DNA of 18,032 bases from an uncultured Synergistia bacterium (GTDB lineage: Bacteria; Eremiobacterota; SpSt-956; JAKJGF01). Made by a program: the position numbers and the translations under genes. The notes below the pieces were generated by a model, which saw nothing but the letters and a program-made list of their open reading frames with translations, was not told the DNA's origin and did not search any database. The stretch covers positions 1-18,032 of the forward strand of contig CALARM010000027.1 in assembly GCA_937888925.1 (NCBI GenBank). The letters run 5' to 3'. Positions 1-8,257 of this stretch are shown here, in pieces; position 1 is the stretch's first letter; each line of letters starts with the position of its first letter.

Positions 1-27
1 TTTTGAAACTTAATCCTTCCGATTTTT

Positions 28-813
28 GTGTCTAGTTTTATGGGTCCATTATATTATACTGATGGCTCTGGCTTCAATTCACTCACACCGGAAATATTAA
101 TAGAAAAAACAGCCATGGAACCTCCTCCTGTTGATATTTCAGTAAGTCATGAACTTTACTATAAAGAAAGTTATGTTCCAATGAAAATAACTGTCAGGAA
201 TACTTATTCTGAAACACTCAGATTTATTTACTTTCTTCAGGATGGGGCATGGATGACCGACCAGGATGTGTCAATAGCTCAGACAAATGTTCATCAATAC
301 TGGGATGACGGCGAATGTAATTATGCAAGATTATGGACCATAGATGAGTCTAATAGAAATAATAAGAATAACTGGGTTGGAATGTATAATGATTCTAATG
401 GAGGTATATTTGCAGCTACTTATGCTCCACCGGAAGCTGATGGAATACGATATCATGCCACATGGGATGATTTGAAAAATGTTTCTTTACAATCTTCTAA
501 TTTTGAAAATACCCTGCAAACTCAGGCAATAGATTGTTTACTGGATTATCAGTTGGATGGACAGCAGATTATTCAAGACTGGTATAAATTTGAGAATTTA
601 CTTTATTATGTAGATACACCAAATGAAAATAATCTTTATGATAATTATCAGTGGAAATGGCATGGAACTGCCATTGATTTTGGCAATCTTAATCCGGGAG
701 AAGAAAAGACCCAGGTAATTGTTAAAATAATGTTTACCGGATACCAGAACAGGCAGGATATGCATGAAAAAGTTAATAATATCATTAATAGAATTCCGTC
801 TTATAATTTGTGA
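28..813 (+). CDS. C-terminal-domain paralogue of the lipoprotein at 10889-12619; probably a 5'-truncated or frameshifted gene
   Basis: Function is not recognised. The 261 residues match the C-terminal half of the lipoprotein encoded at 10889-12619 along almost their whole length. Shared blocks include YVPMKIT, VHQYWDDGE, KNNW-GMYND, YAPPE, HATWD, WFKFENLL-like, HGTAIDFG and NPGEE-TQ-IVKIMF-GY. The signal peptide, lipobox Cys and N-terminal jelly-roll of the full-length relative are missing. An in-frame TGA lies at 4-6, and the first usual start is GTG at 28 (ATG at 40). Neither has a Shine-Dalgarno sequence, so a true start here is doubtful. Removing one T from the T5 run at 23-27 would join this frame to another open frame that runs to the window edge, which suggests a frameshifted longer gene. 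It ends with tandem stops (TGA TAG), 5 bases from the end of the convergent methyltransferase. The homology is certain; whether the gene is functional is not. Confidence 0.6.
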   Translation: MSSFMGPLYYTDGSGFNSLTPEILIEKTAMEPPPVDISVSHELYYKESYVPMKITVRNTYSETLRFIYFLQDGAWMTDQDVSIAQTNVHQYWDDGECNYARLWTIDESNRNNKNNWVGMYNDSNGGIFAATYAPPEADGIRYHATWDDLKNVSLQSSNFENTLQTQAIDCLLDYQLDGQQIIQDWYKFENLLYYVDTPNENNLYDNYQWKWHGTAIDFGNLNPGEEKTQVIVKIMFTGYQNRQDMHEKVNNIINRIPSYNL

Positions 814-818
814 TAGCT

Positions 819-1541
819 CTATTTTTTTTTAAGAACAATATAACATCTGAAAGCAAAAAGTAACAGGAAAGGTGATAATAAGGATTCAAAAAAATGAAAT
901 AAAGGAATTAAACAATCAGGAATCATAGATTTATGTTCAAAGCCACCTGATGCAGGATATAATATACTGCTCATTCTCTCACATTTTATAAGAGTAAAAT
1001 CTTTCTCAAGTAATGTTAATAATTTTTTTCTATGTTTGAAAAATAATAAATAAGATATAGCCTGATTTGCTTCCCATGGATCTTTCTTATCCCCTTCTTC
1101 TATCTTACTGAAATAATCTATATTCATTAAAAAGGGTTCAGGATGAAATAAGCGATATATTATTAAAGAAAAAAGAGAAGGATATGGCTCTATTATAGCT
1201 ATCTTCCCTTCTTTTTTTAGAGACAGAGAGGCATCTTTTAAAAAACCTACAGGATTACTTAAATGGTGTAGTACATCAATCATTATAATATTGGAAATAC
1301 TGTTACTTTTAAAAGGCATATTATGAGCATTAAAACATATATCCAGCCATTCAGAATACTCAATATCAGATGAAATTATTTCTGGCTTGAATTCTTTAAA
1401 ATTACCGCTCCCGGAACCAAGCTCAACGGTAATTCCATCTTTATTAATATCTTCTAAAATTTTTCTGTACCATTCTGTATAAATAATCCTGAGAATTTTC
1501 TTGTTTTTCCAGATATGGCGGTGTTTTGTTAGCTTATCCAT
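819..1541 (-). CDS. class I SAM-dependent methyltransferase (Methyltransf_11 type)
   Basis: A 240-residue protein with a Rossmann-type SAM-binding core. Motif I is VELGSGSGNF (about residues 39-48), the acidic end of the second strand is SSDI (57-60), and MIDVLHHLSNP (87-97) is the post-III segment typical of Methyltransf_11 enzymes. After the core come a WEANQA segment and a hydrophobic stretch near the C-terminus (about 205-235) that could lie on the membrane. It ends in KKK encoded by an A9 run. The substrate cannot be read from the sequence; in this setting a sugar or lipid-linked glycan is the natural guess. The ATG is 2 bases after the stop of the upstream methyltransferase-GT gene and has no good ribosome binding site, so translation is probably coupled. 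It is the last gene of the minus-strand series. Confidence 0.85.
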   Translation of the reverse strand: MDKLTKHRHIWKNKKILRIIYTEWYRKILEDINKDGITVELGSGSGNFKEFKPEIISSDIEYSEWLDICFNAHNMPFKSNSISNIIMIDVLHHLSNPVGFLKDASLSLKKEGKIAIIEPYPSLFSLIIYRLFHPEPFLMNIDYFSKIEEGDKKDPWEANQAISYLLFFKHRKKLLTLLEKDFTLIKCERMSSILYPASGGFEHKSMIPDCLIPLFHFFESLLSPFLLLFAFRCYIVLKKK

Positions 1542-1543
1542 AT

Positions 1544-2968
1544 TTATATAAATTTAATTTTATTCATAGCAAAGAATACCATTTTTATCAGTAACCACCC
1601 GTGTATAAAACGGGATATATTAGTAGAACCGTACTGTCTTGATTTATATCTTATAGGAATCTCTGCAAACTTCAGATTTAATTTGGCAGAGCCAAATATC
1701 AGGTCAAAATCTCCAAATGGATCAAATTCACCAAAATACTTTCTATTACATATTATTTTTTCATAGTTTTTCTTCGAAATAACTTTTGTTCCGCACAGAG
1801 TATCTTTAAGTCTCTGACTTAAAAGCCAGGTAAACATTATAGAAAAGAATATATTTCCAAGCATATTTAACGTTCTCATTGCATCTTTTTCTAAAGGATA
1901 AACAAGACGGGAACCGTTTATATACTCTCCTTTTCCTGTAGAAATAGCATTGTAGAATTTTGGCAAATCTTCCGGCGGTACTGTCAGGTCTGCATCCAGA
2001 ATCATAAAAATATCTCCTTTTGCAATAGAAAAACCTTTCCTGACTGCATCACCCTTTCCTTTACCATTTTGAACTGTATATTTTATATCATATTTACCGG
2101 AGTATTTTTCACATACTCTTTTAATCTCTTCCAGAGTATTATCAGTTGAATTACCTTCTACGAAAATAATTTCTGTATGTCTTCCCATGTGAGGTATTCT
2201 GTTAACGGCATGTTCAATATTTCCTTTTTCATTTCTTGCCGGTATTACTACACTGACACTGAATAAATCATTGTCTGCAGGATTAGATATAGATGGTCTG
2301 GCTATCACATAGCCTGTTATGCAGAAATTATTGAATAAAGGGAGGTTGGCAATATATTTGTTTAAAAAATTTGAAACTACCGGGATAGATTTAGGACATA
2401 TAAATCTTCTTCCTTTTTTTATAATGTCAAAATTTGCCAGAGAAAGAAGGTTGGATATATCATCCAGATTTAGCCAGTTTAATTTTTTAGGTGACATTTT
2501 TAGCCCAAGAAATTCAGCCAATGTCAGAGCAGGTTGCCATAAAAAATTATGATATGTAATAATTATCCTTGTATCTTCATTACATAGTTTATGTAATTCC
2601 TGGAAAGCTTTTTGAACATCTTCAAAATAACCGACCGTATCAGAAATAATTATGAAATCAAATTTTTCATCCATCTGTATATTTTCTGCATCACCCTGAA
2701 TAAATTCAAGATGGCTGTATTTATTCTGTGCTATTTTAATCATCTCTTCCGACAGATCTATACCCACTCCTCTACCGGGTTTTATACTGTTTAACAGGTA
2801 ACCTGTTCCACACCCGATTTCCATTACACTGCTGTATTCCGGTATGGTAAATCTTAGAAATTTTGCCAGATCTTTATAATAATATTCATTCTTTTCTATC
2901 CACCTGTCTCTATATGGAGCTATTCTGTCCATATATTCCATAACCATCTTTTTTTCTTTTGTAATCAT
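1544..2968 (-). CDS. bifunctional methyltransferase - family 2 glycosyltransferase fusion
   Basis: Two enzymes in 474 residues. The N-terminal half is a class I methyltransferase with motif I MEIGCGTGYLL (49-59), GIDLSEEMI (69-77) and FDFIIISDTVGYF (103-115). The C-terminal half (about 236-474) is a GT-A fold family 2 glycosyltransferase of the polyprenyl-phosphate mannosyl/glucosyltransferase kind. It has SVVIPARNE (239-247), FVEGNSTDNT (269-278), GKGKGDAVRKGF (302-313), the metal-binding DAD (325-327), CGTKVI (392-397) and FGDFDLIF (418-425). A basic and hydrophobic end follows but no clear multi-pass membrane part, so it probably acts on the cytosolic face. A sugar-phosphate-lipid product would feed the membrane GT encoded two genes upstream; this is inference. 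The start is an ATG with AAGGAG 9 bases upstream. The intergenic gap to the FkbM gene is 36 bases. Confidence 0.88.
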   Translation of the reverse strand: MITKEKKMVMEYMDRIAPYRDRWIEKNEYYYKDLAKFLRFTIPEYSSVMEIGCGTGYLLNSIKPGRGVGIDLSEEMIKIAQNKYSHLEFIQGDAENIQMDEKFDFIIISDTVGYFEDVQKAFQELHKLCNEDTRIIITYHNFLWQPALTLAEFLGLKMSPKKLNWLNLDDISNLLSLANFDIIKKGRRFICPKSIPVVSNFLNKYIANLPLFNNFCITGYVIARPSISNPADNDLFSVSVVIPARNEKGNIEHAVNRIPHMGRHTEIIFVEGNSTDNTLEEIKRVCEKYSGKYDIKYTVQNGKGKGDAVRKGFSIAKGDIFMILDADLTVPPEDLPKFYNAISTGKGEYINGSRLVYPLEKDAMRTLNMLGNIFFSIMFTWLLSQRLKDTLCGTKVISKKNYEKIICNRKYFGEFDPFGDFDLIFGSAKLNLKFAEIPIRYKSRQYGSTNISRFIHGWLLIKMVFFAMNKIKFI

Positions 2969-3004
2969 TTTCTATTTCTCCTTATATTACACATAGATAG
3001 ACTT

Positions 3005-3736
3005 TTATATATCTTTCTGTCCATAAAAATCCGTATAAAAGTATTTATTATTAATTTCTTTTTCATAATTCCTTTTTTTATTGAAAAATTCTATCTTAAA
3101 TCCTGACTCTTCCAGTAATTTAATATAATCTTCAGGTCTGACTCCCGATTTATACAGACCATATGGCCAGAATTCTCCCAGTATTATTACTTTACCTGAT
3201 CTTTTAATAGTATCTTTCATGCCACAGAGTGCAAAATAATCGTATCCCTGTATATCTAGTTTTATTAAATCTATTTTTTCATTATTTTTAAAATAATCAT
3301 CTATTGATAAAGAGTCTATTTCAATAAAAGGTCTGTTTTCTCCACTGTCATATGTCTGATGGTCTACATTCAAATTTTTCGATTGATAAAGATGTATTTT
3401 CTCTGATTTTGCACCGATAGCCTTATTATTTATATATATATTTTTTGCTCCTTCTGTATTTTTTTTCAAATATTTAAAGTTCAGCATGTCAGGTTCAAAA
3501 GCATGAACAGAGCCTTCTTTACCAAGCCACATTGAAAATAAAACTGTGTAAAATCCTATGTTCGCTCCTATGTCAAGAACTCTCATGCCTGTTTTGATTT
3601 CTTTCTTGAGAAAATCTATTTTCTCTTTATCACTGATTTTTTTATAATAAAAATAGAGTGGTTTATAGAGAAAATAGTTTTTTTGGTATATACAATTGGC
3701 TATTTTATAGAGTAATAATTTTATGCTATTTTTCAT
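3005..3736 (-). CDS. FkbM family methyltransferase
   Basis: A 243-residue SAM-dependent methyltransferase of the FkbM family, which typically O-methylates sugars or polyketide hydroxyls. Visible marks are VLDIGANIGFYTVLFS (motif I, 53-68), VHAFEPDMLNF (77-87, the acidic residue that binds the ribose), and IKLDIQGYDY (158-167), the FkbM version of the (I/L)K-D-x-(E/Q)-G motif. EFWPYGLYKSG (188-198), usual in this family, follows. The N-terminal 40 residues are basic and aromatic. The start codon lies inside the end of the upstream membrane GT gene (11-base overlap, different frame). AGAGG 9 bases and AAGGAG 15 bases before it can serve as ribosome binding site. The overlap implies coupled expression with that GT. 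Substrate unknown; O-methylation of a glycan residue fits the neighbours. Confidence 0.9.
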   Translation of the reverse strand: MKNSIKLLLYKIANCIYQKNYFLYKPLYFYYKKISDKEKIDFLKKEIKTGMRVLDIGANIGFYTVLFSMWLGKEGSVHAFEPDMLNFKYLKKNTEGAKNIYINNKAIGAKSEKIHLYQSKNLNVDHQTYDSGENRPFIEIDSLSIDDYFKNNEKIDLIKLDIQGYDYFALCGMKDTIKRSGKVIILGEFWPYGLYKSGVRPEDYIKLLEESGFKIEFFNKKRNYEKEINNKYFYTDFYGQKDI

Positions 3737-5702
3737 AGGGCAATGCCTCTTCTCCTTTATTTAGCTGAACCTGTGTGATGAAATACGAACCTGTTACAGG
3801 ATTTTTATTCTCAGGGAATCCGAAGTGTTTATTATAAGAAAACCATATTATAAATTTTAAATAGGTAATATCATTAATGTTAATACCTTCAAATTTATAC
3901 AATTTCCATTGATATGTGACATTAAGCACAGTTATATTATGCTTAATACCATCGACTAGATCAATACCTATGGTAGAATCTGCAGGAGCTTTTATCCATA
4001 AACTACAAGAGATAGTTTTATCTTTAAACCTTTTGAAGTCATCTATTGATTGAACTATACAGTAACTGGTAGTATTGTCTTCCTTACCTTTATCTGTTAC
4101 CTCTACTTCACAACTGAAAGGAGATTTGCTGGCAGGAGGTATTGTCGTAGAACGTTTTATATTGATTGAAGGCGTTCTGCCATTTCCTTCTTCTTTATTA
4201 ACGAACCAATTATCTGCTATAAAGTCATTTGATGCAGGATTTATGAAATTGCTTCCCTTTGACCATTCTTGATATCCTCCGTTTTTAATGGCGTTTTTTA
4301 GAAAATCATCATCTTTATTGAATGTACCCGTTATGGCAATAAAGGTTATTCCTGTTATTACAATTGAAGATAATGAAAATATTATTAAAAACGTACTGCG
4401 AAATTTTTTTATAAACGATAACTCATCTAGAAGTAAGAACCATGCAAAATTACCAAATAAAAAGACTGGTATTACCGGTTCAAGCATTCTTGGATAACCT
4501 AAAAAAAGACAGGCTGTCATCCACGATGAAATAGATATAAACAGGAAGATATATAAATAAGAAAATTTTATTGCTAAAATGGTTAATCCTGCTAGACCGA
4601 AAATTATCAGTAAAGGTTTTTTATCAATTAAAAAATAATTTAATATATCTGGATAAAGCTCGGTGCGGGACACTTTGGTAAGATAAATAGTTCTGTCATT
4701 AATAGTCCTGCATAATCTCATAATAATAATGCCTGGATATTTTCTCCAGTTGTTTTTTAACCATTGTTTTACAAATTTATTTGCATATATTGATGCTTCA
4801 TAATCATTAGGAAATTGTTCAGGAGCTTCATTCTGCAGAATGTTACAATTTTTTGTTACTTCTTTTCCTGTCTCATCTTTTATTTTTATATCACCCAGTT
4901 CCCATAAAAAACTATAAGGCCCCTGGGTTGTGAGTAACATTATATGCCCATAAAGATTATATGATCTTATAATCCAGGGAAACCATACAATAGATATGCC
5001 TAATAAATAATACATACATAGAAAAAGAATTTTTTTATTACACATTTTTCTATTATAGTAAACTTCATATATGAGAAAAGAAAATATAAAAATTGGGAGT
5101 ATCAATATAAAATTTGTTCTATTAAACACTGTTATCATATAAATAAAACCTGTTAAAAAAAATAATAAAGGCTTTTTATTTCGTAAAGCTGAAAGAGATA
5201 TGGCTATAGAGTAATAAATAAATGCTTCAGACATACTTTCTCTGGCCAGTTTCAGACTCCAGAAAATAGATGATTTACTTAATGAAACCGTCCATAATAG
5301 TAATAAGGCCAGCCAGGGTCTCTGGGTTATTTTCATTATTTCATACATCAGCCAGAGTAAACCTGTAAAACTTATAAGTGTTTGAAATAACTGCCACATA
5401 CTGATGGAATCTCCCAGAATGGTTATCTGCAAAGCTCTCAATAGAGCCAGTGTTGGAGGATTGTAGGTTCTCCAGAAATCATTCCAGCTAAAATCAACAT
5501 TTTTTAAAATGTTTCTTGCAACACCTTCAAAACCACTCATGTCGGAAAAGATAGGTTCGTCAGTAATATTCCAGTAATAATAACGTAATAACCAGAAATT
5601 ATATATTCCCAGTATTAAGATTAATATATACAAAATACGTATATAGCTGCATTTTGTATCGGACTTACCCATTTTTTGTAACAGTGAGTTTAATAAAAAC
5701 AC
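3726..5702 (-). CDS. membrane glycosyltransferase (GT39/ArnT-PMT-like) with C-terminal jelly-roll domain
   Basis: A 658-residue polytopic protein. Residues 20-460 hold about ten hydrophobic segments with the layout of lipid-phosphate-sugar-dependent GT-C enzymes. The first extracytoplasmic loop carries an acidic motif (DEPIFSDM, 48-55), LARESMSEAF lies at 152-161, NRTNF at 194-198 and YPRMLEPVIPVFLF at 403-416. Such enzymes use a polyprenyl-phosphate sugar and act on the periplasmic face. After the last membrane span, about residues 475-650 form a soluble beta-rich domain opening with NGGYQEWSKGSNF, then ADNWFV, a pattern like the carbohydrate-binding jelly-rolls of phage virion proteins and CBM-like modules. 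The start is GTG at 5702, favoured by AAGGGG 6 bases upstream; the first in-frame ATG (5672) has none. The 76-base gap upstream is the second largest in the cluster. The exact family (GT39 or GT83) is not certain. Confidence 0.8.
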   Translation of the reverse strand: MFLLNSLLQKMGKSDTKCSYIRILYILILILGIYNFWLLRYYYWNITDEPIFSDMSGFEGVARNILKNVDFSWNDFWRTYNPPTLALLRALQITILGDSISMWQLFQTLISFTGLLWLMYEIMKITQRPWLALLLLWTVSLSKSSIFWSLKLARESMSEAFIYYSIAISLSALRNKKPLLFFLTGFIYMITVFNRTNFILILPIFIFSFLIYEVYYNRKMCNKKILFLCMYYLLGISIVWFPWIIRSYNLYGHIMLLTTQGPYSFLWELGDIKIKDETGKEVTKNCNILQNEAPEQFPNDYEASIYANKFVKQWLKNNWRKYPGIIIMRLCRTINDRTIYLTKVSRTELYPDILNYFLIDKKPLLIIFGLAGLTILAIKFSYLYIFLFISISSWMTACLFLGYPRMLEPVIPVFLFGNFAWFLLLDELSFIKKFRSTFLIIFSLSSIVITGITFIAITGTFNKDDDFLKNAIKNGGYQEWSKGSNFINPASNDFIADNWFVNKEEGNGRTPSINIKRSTTIPPASKSPFSCEVEVTDKGKEDNTTSYCIVQSIDDFKRFKDKTISCSLWIKAPADSTIGIDLVDGIKHNITVLNVTYQWKLYKFEGININDITYLKFIIWFSYNKHFGFPENKNPVTGSYFITQVQLNKGEEALPYEK

Positions 5703-5708
5703 AGTATA

Positions 5709-5714
5709 CCCCTT
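5709..5714 (-). promoter_or_regulatory. ribosome binding site (AAGGGG) that supports a GTG start
   Basis: On the minus strand AAGGGG lies 6 bases before GTG at 5702. The alternative ATG at 5672 is preceded by a stretch with no purine-rich site, so the GTG start of the membrane GT is preferred. Confidence 0.6.
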
Positions 5715-5778
5715 GTTGTAATATTTAAATGAAAAGGTGAAATTATGTAAAAACTATATTGTTGGCGCGTTTGACATA

Positions 5779-8214
5779 TTATGATATTTTATTTATTGTT
5801 TTTATAACTTTTATAAATTTTTCTTGAATTTGTGATAATTCTTCTATAATTAATTTATCTTTTAGAAGAATATTTGAATAATTATCTACCCTGTAAATAT
5901 AAATAATATCTCCATTAGTTTTTAATTCGTTATTACAAGTTAATGGATTTGTTTTTGATTTTATACTTATATTTTTATTCCCGAAAAGAGCTGAAGCTTT
6001 TACCACTTTTTCAAATAAATCTTCATCAAAAGCATGCCAGTGCAGTTCGTTTTCTTTTGCTTTTGCACATTCATGAGCTTTCTGAGCTATATAAAATTTA
6101 TCTTTATCTTTAGCAAAACCATCATCAATCCAACCCATAATAAAAGAATATATATGTTCTCTGGATTCAAAACTATTATCATCTCTATCAAGTAAATAAT
6201 CCAGTAATATGTGTTCGAATGGTGGGATAAGCCTTCCTCTATCAGGACAATAATTTGTATGAGGGACAGAAATAACCACTGTACCGCCTGGTTTTACATA
6301 ATCATTCCATTCTATAAGGGTTTTAATGGGATTGGATGTATGTTCCAGCACATTATGGGCTATCAAGAAATCTGCCCCATCAGGAAATCTCTCTCTAAAG
6401 ACTTTTAATGAATAGGTTTTTTTTATCTCTCTTTCATTTTCATTTTTTTTATCAAAATACTCACAGAATACTCCTTCCGGAATTTGCTGAGGGTAAGCTC
6501 CTGCCCCTATCTCTAAACCTCTCCCTTTTAAAAATTCTTTGCTTAATTTATATCTAATCATATTACAATCTATTCCAAAAGGTTTTCCTTCTGGAATAAA
6601 TTGTAATTCATTATCTGGAATAGTTATTATATTATCTGTCTTTATAGCCAGATTTTTTAAAATATCAGGCGAGGTAACCAGTCTTTTCTCAGAACATTCT
6701 ATTAAATATATTTTTACATCTGTTTCACCTTGAACAAAATGACCTTCATGTTTACTATTATTATATCTGGTATTAATAATATGCTCCTCTACTGAAATCT
6801 TATCAAATACCTTGAACGCTATGTCAAAATCCATCAGACTATCATTATAATAAAGTTCGCCGAGCTGGAAACATTTTATATCTGACGTTCTTATTGTTAC
6901 AGTATTTCCAGGAGTAGCTTCAGGCGATTCTATAATTATATAATATTTATTAGTAATATTAGATTTTACAGGATTAAAAGTAAACTGAACCCATGAATTA
7001 TCCTTTATACAGGAAGCATTTATTTTTTTTGTTACTAATGTTTCTTTATTATTTAAATCATTTTTTAAATGAAAGATTATATCTTTATTATTTGTTCTAT
7101 TGAATGTAGCAAATAATATGTCAATCTGGCAGAGTTCTCTGTCAGTAATAAAAGTCTGTATTATTTTTGTATGTCCATATATTTCATTTAGATGAGAAAG
7201 GCAGTTACACTGAGCTACAACCGGGCGAGGTCTTGTAAATGAGTCATCAAGAAAGGTTATCTTTACAATTTCCTTTGATTTTTTTGGATATTTACATAGG
7301 AAGACTGCCCCAAAAGAAGGACTTTTATATAGTTCTTCAAGTTCTACTTCTTTTAAAATAAAATCTTTTTCTGTAATAGTAGTTTCTTCTGGTGTATTGT
7401 TAAAATCTCCAATATCTATGCCGGATCTGTTAATATGAGTATAGCACAGTATTTGCCTGAAGTATTTGTTTAAAACATATTTCCACTGTCTGGGAGACCA
7501 TATATTTAGATGTTGTGATATTCCAATATTATCATCTCTTTGAATTTTACATATTATTATAGGAACAATTATAAGTAAAAGACCGTCAGGTTTTAATATT
7601 TCACAAAGACATGATAAAAAATCCTGGGTATTCTCAATATGTTCCATTACGTTTGAACAGTAAATAAAATCAAAATAATCTTCAGTAAAACCAGTTATAT
7701 GCTCTAGATCCATTTGTTTATAAGTCAAATTTGACCTGACAAAAGTTTTTTTACTGAATTCAACAGCTTTTTCACTTATTTCCAGCCCAATAACTTCGTA
7801 ATCTCTATTTATATCGGCGAGGTAGGCTGTACCATATCCACAACCTGACCCTGCATCAAGTATTTTATTTCCTTTAATAAATTGTGTTGCTAGATAATAT
7901 AAAGATAGGTGAGCAAAATAACAGTTGTTTTTATATAAATGTGAAACTCTTTCTCCATATTCATGAAGCTCTTTGATAGTTTTATCAACTTGAAGTTCAT
8001 ATTTAGATTTAAAAGTCTTTTTATCAATTAAATTACCACTGGGAATTGCAGATAGCTCTGTATAAGGAATTTTCTTTATATCATAACATTTAAATTTTAA
8101 TTTTTCAAAAATTTCCGGACTTACGATCCATCTTTTTAATCCATTTTCAACCAGGTAAACTTTACCTTCATCTGTATTATTTTCCCCGGTAATGAGTTTC
8201 CCTTCAAGTTCCAT
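5779..8214 (-). CDS. multidomain protein with two methyltransferase domains, a jelly-roll and two VYLVENG-type modules
   Basis: An 811-residue protein with the order module - MT1 - jelly-roll - module - MT2. The small module (about 17-64, KVYLVENGLKRWI...ELSAIPSGNLID) recurs at 499-548 (KIYLIECSEKRLV...ELQFIPEGKPFGID). MT1 (about 75-310) has ILDAGSGCGYGTAYL (118-132), GLEISEKAV (143-151) and SNVMEHI (187-193). Residues 315-470 resemble the jelly-roll attached to many surface-glycan GTs (IDILFAT-NR-N, DIIFHLKND, DNSWVQFTFNPV, YYIIIESPEATPGNTVTI). MT2 (about 550-777) has GLEIGAGAYPQQIP (566-579), HNVLEHTSNPIKTLIEW (620-636) and GGTVVISVPH. It is a paralogue of the C-terminal domain of the neighbouring asparagine synthetase fusion. 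The tail is helical and Lys-rich. There is no signal peptide, so it is presumably cytosolic. The ATG is backed by GGAAGGG 6 bases upstream. Substrates unknown. Confidence 0.82.
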   Translation of the reverse strand: MELEGKLITGENNTDEGKVYLVENGLKRWIVSPEIFEKLKFKCYDIKKIPYTELSAIPSGNLIDKKTFKSKYELQVDKTIKELHEYGERVSHLYKNNCYFAHLSLYYLATQFIKGNKILDAGSGCGYGTAYLADINRDYEVIGLEISEKAVEFSKKTFVRSNLTYKQMDLEHITGFTEDYFDFIYCSNVMEHIENTQDFLSCLCEILKPDGLLLIIVPIIICKIQRDDNIGISQHLNIWSPRQWKYVLNKYFRQILCYTHINRSGIDIGDFNNTPEETTITEKDFILKEVELEELYKSPSFGAVFLCKYPKKSKEIVKITFLDDSFTRPRPVVAQCNCLSHLNEIYGHTKIIQTFITDRELCQIDILFATFNRTNNKDIIFHLKNDLNNKETLVTKKINASCIKDNSWVQFTFNPVKSNITNKYYIIIESPEATPGNTVTIRTSDIKCFQLGELYYNDSLMDFDIAFKVFDKISVEEHIINTRYNNSKHEGHFVQGETDVKIYLIECSEKRLVTSPDILKNLAIKTDNIITIPDNELQFIPEGKPFGIDCNMIRYKLSKEFLKGRGLEIGAGAYPQQIPEGVFCEYFDKKNENEREIKKTYSLKVFRERFPDGADFLIAHNVLEHTSNPIKTLIEWNDYVKPGGTVVISVPHTNYCPDRGRLIPPFEHILLDYLLDRDDNSFESREHIYSFIMGWIDDGFAKDKDKFYIAQKAHECAKAKENELHWHAFDEDLFEKVVKASALFGNKNISIKSKTNPLTCNNELKTNGDIIYIYRVDNYSNILLKDKLIIEELSQIQEKFIKVIKTINKIS
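5884..6558 (-). repeat. duplicated methyltransferase-domain coding segment (partner at 8342-9043)
   Basis: This segment encodes MT2 of the 811-residue protein and matches 8342-9043, which encodes the C-terminal domain of the asparagine synthetase fusion. Similarity is visible in the DNA as well as the protein, for example around 6155-6250 against 8610-8705. The protein match starts just before EIGAG and runs to YRVD. The copy here is 9 residues shorter between FDK and RFPDGADFLI. This is a diverged domain duplication, not a mobile repeat. Confidence 0.75.
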
Positions 8215-8257
8215 AACTTACCCTTCCGTATTTAATCTTTTTATAGCAATATTGACT

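Noticed and set aside
787..830. Possible terminator: AATAGA/TCTATT pair followed by a T9 run between the convergent genes
   Set aside because: The stem is only 6 A/T-rich pairs with a 25-base loop, and the T9 run is explained as the Lys-Lys-Lys end of the methyltransferase gene.
2319..2794. Plus-strand open frames opposite the methyltransferase-GT2 gene
   Set aside because: They are antisense to clearly conserved enzyme motifs, have odd composition and no ribosome binding sites. The same holds for other plus-strand frames between 4075 and 15518.
5723..5751. Minus-strand TTTACA - 17 bases - TTAAAT before the membrane GT gene
   Set aside because: The -35 is fair but the -10 matches only 4 of 6 bases; not enough to call a promoter inside a tightly packed operon.
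5771..5800. TTGACA box on the plus strand with a weak -10 about 17 bases downstream
   Set aside because: It would drive antisense transcription into the 811-residue gene; the -10 is poor and such matches are expected by chance in AT-rich DNA.
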